DNA of 64,000 nucleotides from Verrucomicrobiota bacterium. Lineage in GTDB: Bacteria; Verrucomicrobiota; Verrucomicrobiia; Opitutales; Opitutaceae. The notes under the pieces were generated by a model, which was given only the letters and a program-made list of their open reading frames with translations, did no database searches and was not told the DNA's origin. The stretch's first letter is position 1. Each line of letters begins with the position of its first letter. Shown piece by piece: positions 55,877 through 64,000 of this stretch. Made by a program: the position numbers and the translations under genes. Location of the stretch: positions 248,001 through 312,000 of the forward strand of contig JACRQG010000013.1 of assembly GCA_016222805.1 (NCBI GenBank), written 5' to 3'.

Positions 55877-56358
55877 GGGAGGTTGCTGCCGCCGGCCGGG
55901 TAGAGCTGCCAGATCGGGTGCGGGACCAGCAGTCGGCCCGACGTCGCCCCATCAGATACAGCCTTGCCCCTCCCAGCGGTGGATTTTCGAGACGGCGGCC
56001 CGACCGTCTCATTTGCCTCCGGGAAAACTTATTCCCGAACCCGGGAAGAAACGGACAGGAGATCCGCGTTGAAGCAAGCGCACACGGCGAGTTTGCGCCG
56101 AATCGAGAAAGCATGCCGGTTGCCACTGCCTCCGGTGCCGTGGGTCCCAGCGCAAGAAACGGTGGGCCCTCGCGTCCTCTCGGGGGTGCTTTCTCGGATT
56201 CGTGAAGGCGGTGCGTCTTCAGCCGGCAGCGCAAATGGCTGAGCCCGCTTGGCGCGCGGCAGGGCCGCCCCGATCACCAGAAATCCGCGACGACTTCTTG
56301 CCACGTGACCAAGTGGTACTCGGATGCGAGCGCGGAGCGGCGACACGGCCGAGCCTGG
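55877..56358. other. 482-nt intergenic region
   Basis: Between the 119-aa gene and the pectate lyase stop. It includes a TTCCCG/CGGGAA hairpin with AACC loop near 56033-56048. No gene is supported; frames here are Arg/Pro-rich shadows. Confidence 0.4.
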
Positions 56359-57903
56359 CTAAAACCACTCGAGGTAGTCGCTGGTGCGGCCTTTCTGCCA
56401 CCAGTGCGCGGTGAAGTACTTCTTTCCGGCATACTGCGGCGGAACCACATCCCTCTCCGCGCCGCGCAGCGCGGCCACCAGGTGCAGCAGGGCCAGGGGC
56501 TCGGCCGAACCGAGCCGGGCGAAGCGCTGGTTGGGCCGCTCGACGAACATCCCGTGCACGTACCGATCGCGCAGGATGCCCCGGCCCACCGCCATCGCGG
56601 CGCCGAGGAAGTGATCGGCGCCACTCCGGCGATGCAGTTCCAGCAGCGCGAGCAGCGTGAAGGGATCGCCCCCGGAAGCGGGGCCGGTCGCACCGCCGTG
56701 AAACAACCCGCCCCATCCCAAACCGCGGGCCATGGCCGCCACCACCGGTTCGCATCGGGAGTCGCCGGAAAGGCGCAGCGCCTTGGCATAGGCCCAGAAC
56801 AAGACCGGTCCGGCGGGGTAGGGGGCGAGATTCTCCGGGACATAGTAGCCCGGGCGCCGCACGTCCTCCGGAGCCAGCCGAGTTCCGTCGCGCAGCACCG
56901 CCCTCACCTGGTTGCTCGCGGGCTCATAGGCGTGTCGCGCAAAGGCGAGGAGGTCTTCCGTGATGCTGGTGCCCAGCTGCTGGCCGAGGCTGCCGCCGAT
57001 CATCTCAGCCAGTCCGAGCTGACAGAGCGCGATCGTGCCGTAGACCCGTTCGGCCCGAGTCCGATCGAGCATGGTGTGCTCCCGCGCGCGATCGCCAAAC
57101 TCCGGCCCGAACTGCGCGGCAGCGCGGTCGTGGGCGATCTGACTGTACTGGTAACCGGTCAGGCCGCTGCGGGGATCCCGGGTTTCCTCGTAGCGCCGGA
57201 TCAGCCGCACGGCCCAGTGCAACGGACCGGGCTCACCCGCCAGCCGGCCGAGGTGGGCCGCCGCAAAGAAGAGATCGCTGCCGGTATTCTTGAACGAGAG
57301 GCCTTCGCCGACGAAGAAGACCGGCGCCAAGATCTGCGGTCGCGTCCACGGCACCGGCACCGGCGGCGCCGGGCCAAACGTGCCATGGCGGTTCATGTCG
57401 AGGTTGCCCCAATTCAGCACGTGGCGGTTCCAAAACGTCTCAATCAGCCGGCGCGTCGCCGCCGGGTCTACTGCCCAGAGGAGATCGTAGAACGGATAGT
57501 GCGACTTCAGCTCGTGGAAGCCTTCCATCGTGAAGGGGGTGCCGGTCGCGAGGTCGAACGCCGCGTGACCGCCCCAGTAGGGCAGGCCGCTCTCATCGGT
57601 GGCGCGGGCGAACGCCTCCGCCACCGCCGCGTGGGCGGCGGCGGCATAGCGGGAGTCCTGCGTCAGCGCGGTCAGGCCGGCCAGCAGCCGGAGGAGATCC
57701 TGCTGGTTGGCGAGGTTGCTGAGAATCAGCTCGCGTCCATCCGCCGGATGGTGCCAGCGGGGCGGTTCGTCGGTTGCAACCTCGAGCGCGTCGACAAACA
57801 GTTCGGAATCCCGGCGGCCCCAGCGGCCGCGGCCGGCGCGCAGCACGCGGTCCGCATGCGCCCGCACCGCGTCGAGCAGGGGCTCCGCGTCAGCTGCGCG
57901 CAT
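56359..57903 (-). CDS. PL2-family pectate (exo-polygalacturonate) lyase-like protein
   Basis: 514-aa protein of an alpha/alpha toroid type. Motifs match PL2: LPYWGGHAAFD with a metal-type His, MEGFHELKSHYPFYDLLW with Glu, FWNRHVLNWGNLDMNRHG with the Arg-His pair (catalytic Arg and metal His in the Yersinia PL2). There is no signal peptide, in line with intracellular PL2 enzymes that cut short oligogalacturonides after import. ATG 57903 overlaps the LacI gene stop by 14 nt, so the two are one operon. Family assigned by remembered motifs. Confidence 0.72.
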   Translation of the reverse strand: MRAADAEPLLDAVRAHADRVLRAGRGRWGRRDSELFVDALEVATDEPPRWHHPADGRELILSNLANQQDLLRLLAGLTALTQDSRYAAAAHAAVAEAFARATDESGLPYWGGHAAFDLATGTPFTMEGFHELKSHYPFYDLLWAVDPAATRRLIETFWNRHVLNWGNLDMNRHGTFGPAPPVPVPWTRPQILAPVFFVGEGLSFKNTGSDLFFAAAHLGRLAGEPGPLHWAVRLIRRYEETRDPRSGLTGYQYSQIAHDRAAAQFGPEFGDRAREHTMLDRTRAERVYGTIALCQLGLAEMIGGSLGQQLGTSITEDLLAFARHAYEPASNQVRAVLRDGTRLAPEDVRRPGYYVPENLAPYPAGPVLFWAYAKALRLSGDSRCEPVVAAMARGLGWGGLFHGGATGPASGGDPFTLLALLELHRRSGADHFLGAAMAVGRGILRDRYVHGMFVERPNQRFARLGSAEPLALLHLVAALRGAERDVVPPQYAGKKYFTAHWWQKGRTSDYLEWF

Positions 57904-58981
57904 GGCGGCGGGTCTTGTAGCCGGGGACCGCCACCGGCGGTGGTGCCACCGAATCGCGCAGCACCACCTGGGCCTGGACGCACCGCGCTGGCAGCGTCGT
58001 GCCGGGCAGCGACTGCAGCAGTTCGAACAGCATCTCAACCGTCGCCGCAATCATCTCCGGCACCTGCTGATCGACGGTGGAAAGGCGCGGCGCGGTCTGG
58101 GTGGAGATCGGCTGATTGTCGAAACCGAAGATCGAAATGTCGCGCGGCACGACCAGGCCGGCTCGCTGCAACTGCCACATCGCCCCGGTGGCGATCTCAT
58201 CGTTGAGCGCAATCAGCGCGGTCGGCAGCACCGGCCGGCCCAGCAGAAATTCCGCCAGCTCGCGGCCGTAGTCGAACGCCTCGAAGCGACGGTTGGACTG
58301 GATGATGGTGTCGACGCACTCCTCGAAGCGGGCGCCGTGCGCCGACAGTGCGTCGGCCACGCCGTCGCACCGGGGAACGCCGAGGGGGAAGCTGCGATCG
58401 ATGCCCAGCAGCCCAATGTGGCGATGCCCCAGCTGATACAGATGTTCGGTCACGTGCGCCAGGGCGGCCCGGCGATCCAGGAGGATCGCATTGTGGGCGA
58501 CGAGGCCCCGCGGCTCCAGCTGGACGCTGGGGATGCGGTTCTGGGCGAGGAAATCCAGCCAGGGGGCGCTTTCGGCGCCCACGGGTGAGTCCACCAGCAC
58601 GACGCCTTCCGCCCGCATGGCGGCGAAGTGCCGCACCACCTCGAGGCCCGGATCGGAGCCTTCCTCGATCAGCTCGAACAGCGGCCGATAGTGTCGCGCG
58701 CGCAGGAGCTTCTGCATCACCGTGACCTTGCGGACGAGGATCGGCGTCTCCAGCTCGCGAAAACTGACGCCAATCGTGCGCGTGCGTCCGCCGCGCAGGG
58801 CGCGTCCGAACGGGCTCGGCACGAAACCGAGATCCCGCATCGCCGCCTGCACCCGCTGCGTGGTCTCCGCGTTGACTTCCGGGTGTCCGTTGATCGCCCG
58901 GGACACCGTCCAGCGGGAAAGCCCGAGATGCCGGGCGAGGGCGGCGGTCGAATTGACGGAGGTCGGGCGGCGTTTCGGCAT
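57890..58981 (-). CDS. LacI-family transcriptional regulator
   Basis: 363-aa regulator. HTH near the start: STAALARHLGLSRWTVSRAINGHPEVNAETTQRVQAAMRDLGFVP, with the hinge PSPFGRALRGGRT and a Peripla_BP effector domain. Start ATG 58981 (MPKRRPTSVN); a TTG at 58990 is an alternative. It controls the adjacent genes by inference: a CACGTG palindrome lies in its own promoter region (near 59004) and another in front of the TonB receptor gene. Likely effector: an oligogalacturonate or sugar acid. Confidence 0.9.
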   Translation of the reverse strand: MPKRRPTSVNSTAALARHLGLSRWTVSRAINGHPEVNAETTQRVQAAMRDLGFVPSPFGRALRGGRTRTIGVSFRELETPILVRKVTVMQKLLRARHYRPLFELIEEGSDPGLEVVRHFAAMRAEGVVLVDSPVGAESAPWLDFLAQNRIPSVQLEPRGLVAHNAILLDRRAALAHVTEHLYQLGHRHIGLLGIDRSFPLGVPRCDGVADALSAHGARFEECVDTIIQSNRRFEAFDYGRELAEFLLGRPVLPTALIALNDEIATGAMWQLQRAGLVVPRDISIFGFDNQPISTQTAPRLSTVDQQVPEMIAATVEMLFELLQSLPGTTLPARCVQAQVVLRDSVAPPPVAVPGYKTRRHARS

Positions 58982-58994
58982 TGACAGCAAATCG

Positions 58995-59014
58995 TCTCAC
59001 ACACGTGTTTGCTT
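58995..59014. promoter_or_regulatory. Probable LacI operator (divergent promoter)
   Basis: Imperfect palindrome centred at 59004/59005, with CACGTG core and ACACGTGT exact; 6 of 8 flanking positions pair. Between the LacI gene and the isomerase gene. Matches the operator at 60881. Confidence 0.6.
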
Positions 59015-59075
59015 TCCGTCGCAACACAACCCGAAAATTCTCCGCGCCCCGCTGCCCGCCCGCCCGCCCAGCCCC

Positions 59076-59966
59076 ATGATCCCCGCTCCCGACCGTCTGG
59101 TAGCTTCCACCCTCTGTCTGCGGCAAGTGGCGCTGCCGGCGGCTCTGGCGCTGATCAAGGAGGTCGGCCTCACGGCGGTGGATATCGGCGGATTGCCCGG
59201 CTATTGCGATCATTTTGATCCCCGGCGCACGACGGTGGACTCCCTGGCCGAGTGGGCGGAAGCGGTCCACCGGTCCGGGCTGCGGGTGCACACGCTCAAT
59301 GTGGACGTCGGGGCCTTCAACGGCGCGGCGGAGTCCCCGGAACTGGTGCTGGCCCGGGCCCGCCACTGCCTGGCGGCCGCGCGGCGTGTGGGGGCCCACG
59401 GCGTGACCTTCTCGCCCGGCGCGCCCGTGGACCGCACCACCCGACCCCTGGGTGCCGAACTCGCGATGGTGGCTGGCTGGTTCCGGCAAGTGGCGCAGGA
59501 CGCCGCGGCACACGGGTTGGTGATCAGTTTCGAGGCCCCGCATCGGGGTGGGCTGATCCAGAATGCGGCCGAGGCGGCGGCGCTGATGGCCGCTTGTGAC
59601 CATCCCAACGCCCGATTGGTGTTCGATGTCGGGCATCACCGGCGCGTCTCCGACGATCTGCCGGGGGCGGTCCGGTTGCTGGCCCCGGCGATCGACCACG
59701 TGCATCTGAAGGACCAGGCGGGAGGCAAGGGATGTTACCCGCTTGGCGCGGGGGAGGTGGACTTTCCCGGCCTCTTTGCCGCGCTGGATCGCGGCGGCTA
59801 CCGCGGTTGTTTCGCCCTGGAGTTTCCTGACGCGGCGCCAACGCCGGCCGGCGTGGCGGCGCTCCTTCGCGCTTCGCTGGCGTACCTGGAGCGGCTGCGC
59901 ACCGCCTCGGCGGATCACCCGCCGGCGCCGGCCGCGCCGCTGCCCCTGACGCCCCTCTCCCGATGA
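59076..59966 (+). CDS. Sugar phosphate isomerase/epimerase-like TIM-barrel protein
   Basis: 296-aa xylose-isomerase-like AP_endonuc_2 fold. Candidate metal ligands are Glu in VISFEAPHRGG, Asp/His in LVFDVGHHRR, His in HVHLKDQ and Glu in FALEFPDA. Start ATG 59076; the frame extends upstream through the promoter region but without conserved sequence. It overlaps the next gene (ATGA). Related enzymes are hydroxypyruvate isomerase and tagatose epimerase types. In this locus a keto-sugar or hydroxypyruvate step is likely, as the next gene is a tartronate-semialdehyde reductase-like enzyme. Confidence 0.8.
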   Translation: MIPAPDRLVASTLCLRQVALPAALALIKEVGLTAVDIGGLPGYCDHFDPRRTTVDSLAEWAEAVHRSGLRVHTLNVDVGAFNGAAESPELVLARARHCLAAARRVGAHGVTFSPGAPVDRTTRPLGAELAMVAGWFRQVAQDAAAHGLVISFEAPHRGGLIQNAAEAAALMAACDHPNARLVFDVGHHRRVSDDLPGAVRLLAPAIDHVHLKDQAGGKGCYPLGAGEVDFPGLFAALDRGGYRGCFALEFPDAAPTPAGVAALLRASLAYLERLRTASADHPPAPAAPLPLTPLSR

Positions 59967-60841
59967 ACCACACCACCGAAACGGCTCTCGGCTTTCTCGG
60001 CCTTGGGGCCATGGGCGGACCGATGGCACGCCGCCTCCTGGCGGCCGGCCACCGCGTGCAGGTGTTTGATCTTTCGCCGGAACGCCTGGCGGCCGTCGTG
60101 CGGGCCGGCGGAGAGCCGGCCTCCGAGGCCGCCGCGGTCGTGCGGCAGGCCGCGGTGGTGTTCACGAGCCTGCCCACCAACGAGGTTTTCCTCGCGGTGG
60201 CGGCCGAGGTCCTGCTGCCCCACGCCCGACCGGGGCAGGTGTTCGTTGACCTCGGCACCACGATTCCGGGAGAGACCCGGCGCCTGGCTGCGGCCTTTGC
60301 GGCGGTCGGGGCCACCTTGCTGGATGTGCCGGTGAGCGGGGGCGGCGCGGGGGCGGAAAACGGGCGCCTGCGCATGTTCGCCGGGGGCGACGAAGCCGTG
60401 TTCCGGCAGGTGCGTCCGCTGCTCGTGATCCTGGGCGGCGCCGACCGCATCACCTACTGCGGCCCGAGTGGTTGCGGTCAGATCGCCAAGGGAGTGAATC
60501 AGCTCAAGAGTGCCCTGGGGACGGCGGCGATGGTCGAGGCCCTCGCCTTCGCGGTGCGGGCCGGGGTGCCGGCCGCGACGATCGCCGCCGCCTTCGGCGC
60601 CGGTTCCCCCGAAGAGGCCAGCGGCATTGTGAAGTACGCCCGGGCGGTCGCGGCCAATCCCGACGCGCACTTCGGGATCAAGTTCCGGGAACTGCCGTAC
60701 TACCTCGCCGAGGCGCAGGCGGGCGGTTTCTCCCTGCCCCTGACCGCCGCCCTCCACGCCTATTGTGACCGCGGGGAGCGCGTCGTCATCGACGACGGCC
60801 GGCCGGCCCCGTCCTTCTGGCGCGAATTGCGCCTCCGCTGA
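59963..60841 (+). CDS. Beta-hydroxyacid dehydrogenase (tartronate-semialdehyde reductase type)
   Basis: 292-aa NAD(P)-dependent enzyme of the HIBADH family. Rossmann motif GFLGLGAMGGPMARRL, substrate motif LDVPVSGGGAGAENG, catalytic Lys in GVNQLKSALGTAAM, and the C-terminal all-helical domain. Could be 2-hydroxy-3-oxopropionate reductase or 3-hydroxyisobutyrate dehydrogenase; the position after a hydroxypyruvate isomerase-like gene favours the former. Start ATGA overlaps the preceding stop. Confidence 0.85.
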   Translation: MNHTTETALGFLGLGAMGGPMARRLLAAGHRVQVFDLSPERLAAVVRAGGEPASEAAAVVRQAAVVFTSLPTNEVFLAVAAEVLLPHARPGQVFVDLGTTIPGETRRLAAAFAAVGATLLDVPVSGGGAGAENGRLRMFAGGDEAVFRQVRPLLVILGGADRITYCGPSGCGQIAKGVNQLKSALGTAAMVEALAFAVRAGVPAATIAAAFGAGSPEEASGIVKYARAVAANPDAHFGIKFRELPYYLAEAQAGGFSLPLTAALHAYCDRGERVVIDDGRPAPSFWRELRLR

Positions 60842-60859
60842 AATTGTCCGCCTCCGGAC

Positions 60860-60888
60860 TTGACAGATGACGCCGCCCCGTCTCTAAC
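60860..60888 (+). promoter_or_regulatory. Candidate promoter of the TonB receptor gene
   Basis: TTGACA at 60860-60865, 17 nt spacer, TCTAAC at 60883-60888. The -10 overlaps the operator palindrome. Confidence 0.5.
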
Positions 60889-60900
60889 ACGTGTTAGATA
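60881..60900. promoter_or_regulatory. Probable LacI operator over the TonB receptor promoter
   Basis: Near-perfect palindrome; core CTAACACGTGTTAG, 9 of 10 positions pair about 60890/60891. It overlaps the candidate -10 and lies 24 nt before the ATG, as for repression. Same CACGTG centre as the operator at 59004. Confidence 0.7.
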
Positions 60901-60924
60901 ATTTTCGGCGCCGAACCTCACCCC

Positions 60925-63210
60925 ATGAAAAACACCCTGCCTCTCCTGGCCGCCCTGGCGGCCTTGCCTGCCTCCGTGCTGCCCGGCCAGTCGGCCCGGG
61001 TGCCGCCTGCGCCCGCCCGGGACGAAATTGTGCTGCTCTCGGACTTCGTGATCAACGCCGAGGCCAGCAATGGCTACTTCACGGCGAACTCGATCTCGGG
61101 CACGAGAGTCGCCGAGCAGATCAAGAACCTGCCGCTCAACCTGAGCGTGTTGTCGGAGGAGTTCCTGCGCGACGCCGCCATCTTCGATGTCGACAGCATC
61201 CTGCAATGGACCGCCTCCAACACCGGGCCGAACAACCCGCGCATCCGCGGCCTCAACTCCAACACGCGGGTCAACGGCTTTGGCGGCAGCGAACGCGATG
61301 ATGCGATTTCCATCGGACGGGTGGAGGTGATCAAGGGGCCGGGGGCGATCATCTCCGGTTCCGGCGGACCCGGCGGCATCGTGAACGTGCTGACCAAGCG
61401 CCCCGGGGGGAAGAACAGTTTTTCCCTGGCGCAGATTGCCAACGACCGCGGCCTGCTGCGGACCGAGTTGGATGCGACCTACCGCGTCGACCGGAAGCTC
61501 GCGTTCCGCACCGCCGTCGCGCGCGTGCGCGAGAGCGGCTTCAGTTCCCAGCGCCTCAAGCAGGACTATTACGACTACGAGAAATCCGAGATGACCTACT
61601 ACGGGGTGGCGGAGTGGCGGCCGACCCCGCGCACACTGGTCACCGCCGATGTCACCTACCTCACGCAGCAGCGACCGTTCCGCGACCAGCCGAATGTCCG
61701 CTGGGATACTTTCGGCCGGATTGCCCCCGCGACCGGCCAACCGACGGTGTATCTGGTCGAGGCGCCCTTCAACTACCCGAAGTCCTTCGGTTTGAGCGGC
61801 CCGGACGCCATCGACGACATCCACAACCTCCTCTTCGATGTCGAGGTCCTGCAGGAAATCACGCGCGACTTCCAGGCCAAGCTGGTGGTGAACGGAAAGA
61901 AGCGGGCGCGGTTCATCTTCGGCCCCGCCTCGACCGGTCTCGTTACCGCCAATGCCGCGCTCGTGACCGCCAATCCCACCCAGGGCCTGGTGGCCGGCGA
62001 TCGTTACCTCTCCGTGCGCTGGGACCTCAGTGAGCAGGTGAATCCGTGGGCGCTCAACTACGAGCTCGATTTCATCTGGAAACACCGGCTCGGAGGCCTG
62101 GGCGACGGCAAGCTGCTCTTCGGGGGCAACAATGGCTTCGCCCCGTTCTGGTCCGCCAGCGGCCGCGGCCGGGCCGCGGGCACCAACGCCGAACAGCGCT
62201 ACTATTTCCGCCTCGGGGACCTGAACCCGAACCGCGGCCGCCCGGCCGGCCTGAACCTGGTGATGGACGCGGTTCCACCGGGCACCCGCACGACCGAGCG
62301 CAACGCCTTCGTGGTGCACCAAGCCAGCCTCTGGGACGGACAGATGCACACGCTCGCCGGCCTCTTCTATTACGACTACCGGGATCAGCGCGTCACGAAC
62401 AACGTCCTCACGATTGCGAAAAACAACGGCATCAACCCGCAGATCGGCGTGGTGCGCCGACTCACCCGTGCGGTCAGCCTCTATGCGGTGCTGGCCAAGT
62501 CGATTCAGGGCCAGAACCAGCGCAACTCGCGGGGCGAGGTGTTGCCGCCGGTCAAGGGCATCAACTACGAGACGGGCCTGAAGGTGGAGACGGCCGATGG
62601 CCGGTACAGCGGCACGGCGAGCCTGTTCACGACCGATGCGTACAACCGCAACTTCAACGACCCGACCATTCCCGACATCTTCGGCAACACCAACCCCGGC
62701 GAACGCGTCGCGGGCGGGAAGGACCGGAGCAAGGGTGTGGACACGGAATTCGTGCTGACCCCGCGGCCGAACTGGCAGGTGATTCTCGGCTACGCCTACC
62801 TCGACACCCGGGTGGTCGAGGACCGCAAGGACCAGCCCCAGCGCATCGGCCAGCGGATCAACAACCACGCCTTCAACAATTACTCGCTCTGGACGCGTTA
62901 CAACCTGAACCAGGGTGTGCTCAAGGGCGTCTCGTTCGGTGGCGGCATCCGCGGCGACAGCGGCGCCATCCGCCAGTATGTGACCCTGGCCGGCGTGCCG
63001 AAACCGGCGAACGATACCACCGACCCCTACGTCGAACTCTTCGTCGGCTACCAGCACCTGTTCGGCCGGACGAAGTTCTTCTCCACGCTCAACCTCAAGA
63101 ACGTGACGCGGCAGGCGCGGTATTTCCAGTTCAAGGACAACTCCACCGCGCCGTACCTGGTCTGGAAGGACCCGATCGAGCCGTTGCTCCGCGTGGGGTT
63201 CGAATTCTAG
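60925..63210 (+). CDS. TonB-dependent outer-membrane receptor
   Basis: 761-aa receptor with a signal peptide (MKNTLPLLAALAALPASVLP). The plug domain includes GTRVAEQIKNLPLNLSVLSEEF, NPRIRGLNSNTRVNGFGG and VEVIKGPGAIISGSGGPGGIVNVLTKRP; the 22-strand barrel runs to the terminal Phe (LLRVGFEF). It would import oligosaccharides or sugar acids across the outer membrane. Because a LacI operator sits at its promoter, uptake of an oligogalacturonate-like ligand is likely, but siderophore uptake cannot be excluded from sequence alone. Confidence 0.93.
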   Translation: MKNTLPLLAALAALPASVLPGQSARVPPAPARDEIVLLSDFVINAEASNGYFTANSISGTRVAEQIKNLPLNLSVLSEEFLRDAAIFDVDSILQWTASNTGPNNPRIRGLNSNTRVNGFGGSERDDAISIGRVEVIKGPGAIISGSGGPGGIVNVLTKRPGGKNSFSLAQIANDRGLLRTELDATYRVDRKLAFRTAVARVRESGFSSQRLKQDYYDYEKSEMTYYGVAEWRPTPRTLVTADVTYLTQQRPFRDQPNVRWDTFGRIAPATGQPTVYLVEAPFNYPKSFGLSGPDAIDDIHNLLFDVEVLQEITRDFQAKLVVNGKKRARFIFGPASTGLVTANAALVTANPTQGLVAGDRYLSVRWDLSEQVNPWALNYELDFIWKHRLGGLGDGKLLFGGNNGFAPFWSASGRGRAAGTNAEQRYYFRLGDLNPNRGRPAGLNLVMDAVPPGTRTTERNAFVVHQASLWDGQMHTLAGLFYYDYRDQRVTNNVLTIAKNNGINPQIGVVRRLTRAVSLYAVLAKSIQGQNQRNSRGEVLPPVKGINYETGLKVETADGRYSGTASLFTTDAYNRNFNDPTIPDIFGNTNPGERVAGGKDRSKGVDTEFVLTPRPNWQVILGYAYLDTRVVEDRKDQPQRIGQRINNHAFNNYSLWTRYNLNQGVLKGVSFGGGIRGDSGAIRQYVTLAGVPKPANDTTDPYVELFVGYQHLFGRTKFFSTLNLKNVTRQARYFQFKDNSTAPYLVWKDPIEPLLRVGFEF

Positions 63211-63553
63211 CCCGGGACTGGGTCAACCCATGGAGCCTTCTTCCGGCGAACACTCGCCCCGCCCGCCTCCGGCGTGTCGGCGGCGGTCGGGTGGCGCTTT
63301 CGCGCCTCGGAAGGGGTTTTCATGCGAGCTCCTTCGCGCCGGCTCACGACGGTCTTCTGGTCGCCGGGGTCGCCGACCCCGGCCGGTACGGTCGGTTCTC
63401 GTGTCGAAGCCGGCCTCAGCGAGGCCAGCGACAGCCTGCGAGGCTTCTCCCGGGGATGCGGCCGTGGGTCGCGATGGGAGATCCCCGGGCTAGGCTCCAA
63501 TCCTCTCCGTCCTGTTCGTTTCCGCCGCGACCGCCCGGCGGCCGGTATCAATC
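63211..63553. other. 343-nt intergenic region with a perfect palindrome
   Basis: At 63363-63383 there is a 21-nt palindrome (GCCGGGGTCG-C-CGACCCCGGC); a second hairpin GGCCTC/GAGGCC lies near 63415-63429. Possible terminator of the receptor gene or REP-like repeats. No open frame is supported. Confidence 0.45.
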
Positions 63554-64000
63554 ATGTCCGTCTCACCCGATTCGATCCAAGTCGCCTGGTTGCCGCTGAG
63601 CGAGGACCCGGCGTTGCTGGCCTCGGTCCTCGCGCAGGCGGGCCCATGGGGCGTGCGCGCGGTGCATCTTTCGCACGCCCTCTGCCACGATGCCGACGAC
63701 CTGCTGGAGGACGCGGGGCGGGCGGAGCGGATGGCGGAGTTTGTGCGCCGCTGCCGGGCGGCCGGCCTGCGGGTGTGGTGCTGGACGCACGAAATCTGCC
63801 GGCCGCCGGCCGACTGCCTCCAGGCCGGTCAGCTCGACTTCGATGCCCCCGCGCTCTGGCAGCATCTCGCCGCGAAGTACCAGCGGTTTCTGACCGCAGT
63901 GCTGCCGGATCTCGAGGGACTGGTGCTGACCTGCGCCGAGACGGACTTTCTCGTGTATCACGACCGCGATCTGCGCAGCGGCAGCACCCGGCCCGCCCGC
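63554..64000 (+). CDS. Uncharacterised protein, N-terminal fragment
   Basis: Open to the right edge of the window, 149 codons from ATG 63554. The product looks like the start of a TIM-barrel hydrolase (VAWLPLSEDPALL, RAVHLSHALCHDADDLLED, RAAGLRVWCWTHEICRPP, VLPDLEGLVLTCAETDF). I could not place it in a family. Position after the receptor gene suggests a sugar-degrading enzyme of the same locus. Confidence 0.5.
   Translation, partial: MSVSPDSIQVAWLPLSEDPALLASVLAQAGPWGVRAVHLSHALCHDADDLLEDAGRAERMAEFVRRCRAAGLRVWCWTHEICRPPADCLQAGQLDFDAPALWQHLAAKYQRFLTAVLPDLEGLVLTCAETDFLVYHDRDLRSGSTRPAR

Noticed and set aside
1-64000. CRISPR arrays, tRNA, rRNA, insertion sequences
   Set aside because: No regularly spaced repeats, cloverleaf-like sequences or transposase motifs seen by eye.

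Overview
The window is GC-rich chromosomal DNA with densely packed genes on both strands. Gene content (xylFGH, accBC, an omega-like RNA polymerase subunit, DUF1080, GH106-, PL2- and TonB-receptor genes, long Pro/Ala-rich linkers) suggests a polysaccharide-degrading verrucomicrobium of the Opitutaceae type. That assignment comes from remembered protein similarity, not from a search. I saw no rRNA, tRNA, CRISPR array, transposase or phage gene.

Layout. 0-13 kb is mostly housekeeping: a RodZ-like fragment, ftsK, manA, the grpE-dnaJ heat-shock pair, a xylFGH sugar importer, a heptose-phosphate nucleotidyltransferase, purN and a CreB/CreC-type two-component pair. 13-31 kb is an accessory block with a stress and envelope flavour: sugar transferase, DUF2934 protein, a second-looking omega subunit, a secreted helical protein, a 20-residue-repeat His/Gly protein, quinone oxidoreductase, baeRF-like protein, Hsp20, LysR, B12-radical SAM, OsmC, NfeD, slipin, phosphoribosyltransferase, glucan phosphorylase, a damaged glgC, an RMD1/DUF155 protein and a shortened CreD. 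31-43 kb returns to housekeeping: prmA, aat, HupE/UreJ, an esterase/SMP-30 fusion, accBC, htpG, a membrane protein and a CorC-type protein. 43-55 kb holds a GH106-like hydrolase, a complete livJHMGF-type importer, an LptF/G permease, a DbpA-like helicase and a DUF1080 protein. 56-64 kb is a sugar-acid utilisation locus under a LacI regulator: PL2 pectate lyase, sugar isomerase/epimerase, beta-hydroxyacid dehydrogenase and TonB receptor.

The main discovery candidate is a 40-nt element present five times between 13.0 and 22.4 kb. Each copy is intergenic and points at a gene. ATAG at positions 1-4 and GGTATTGG at positions 33-40 are invariant, and the spacing is identical in all five. Copies lie in front of the sugar transferase, the secreted helical protein, the Hsp20-baeRF-oxidoreductase operon, the radical SAM gene, and the OsmC-NfeD-slipin-HPRT-phosphorylase operon. 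In two cases GGTATTGG ends about 24-33 nt before the start codon, as a promoter would. I read this as the control sequence of an uncharacterised stress regulon. A second regulatory signal is a CACGTG-centred palindrome present both at the LacI gene's own promoter region and over the likely -10 of the TonB receptor gene.

Several proteins carry instructive defects or departures: OsmC has Ser where the peroxidatic Cys should be; GlgC lacks the segment with the catalytic GDH-Y motif; CreD lacks its large middle domain and lies 18 kb from creBC; and the helicase has DETD in place of DEAD.
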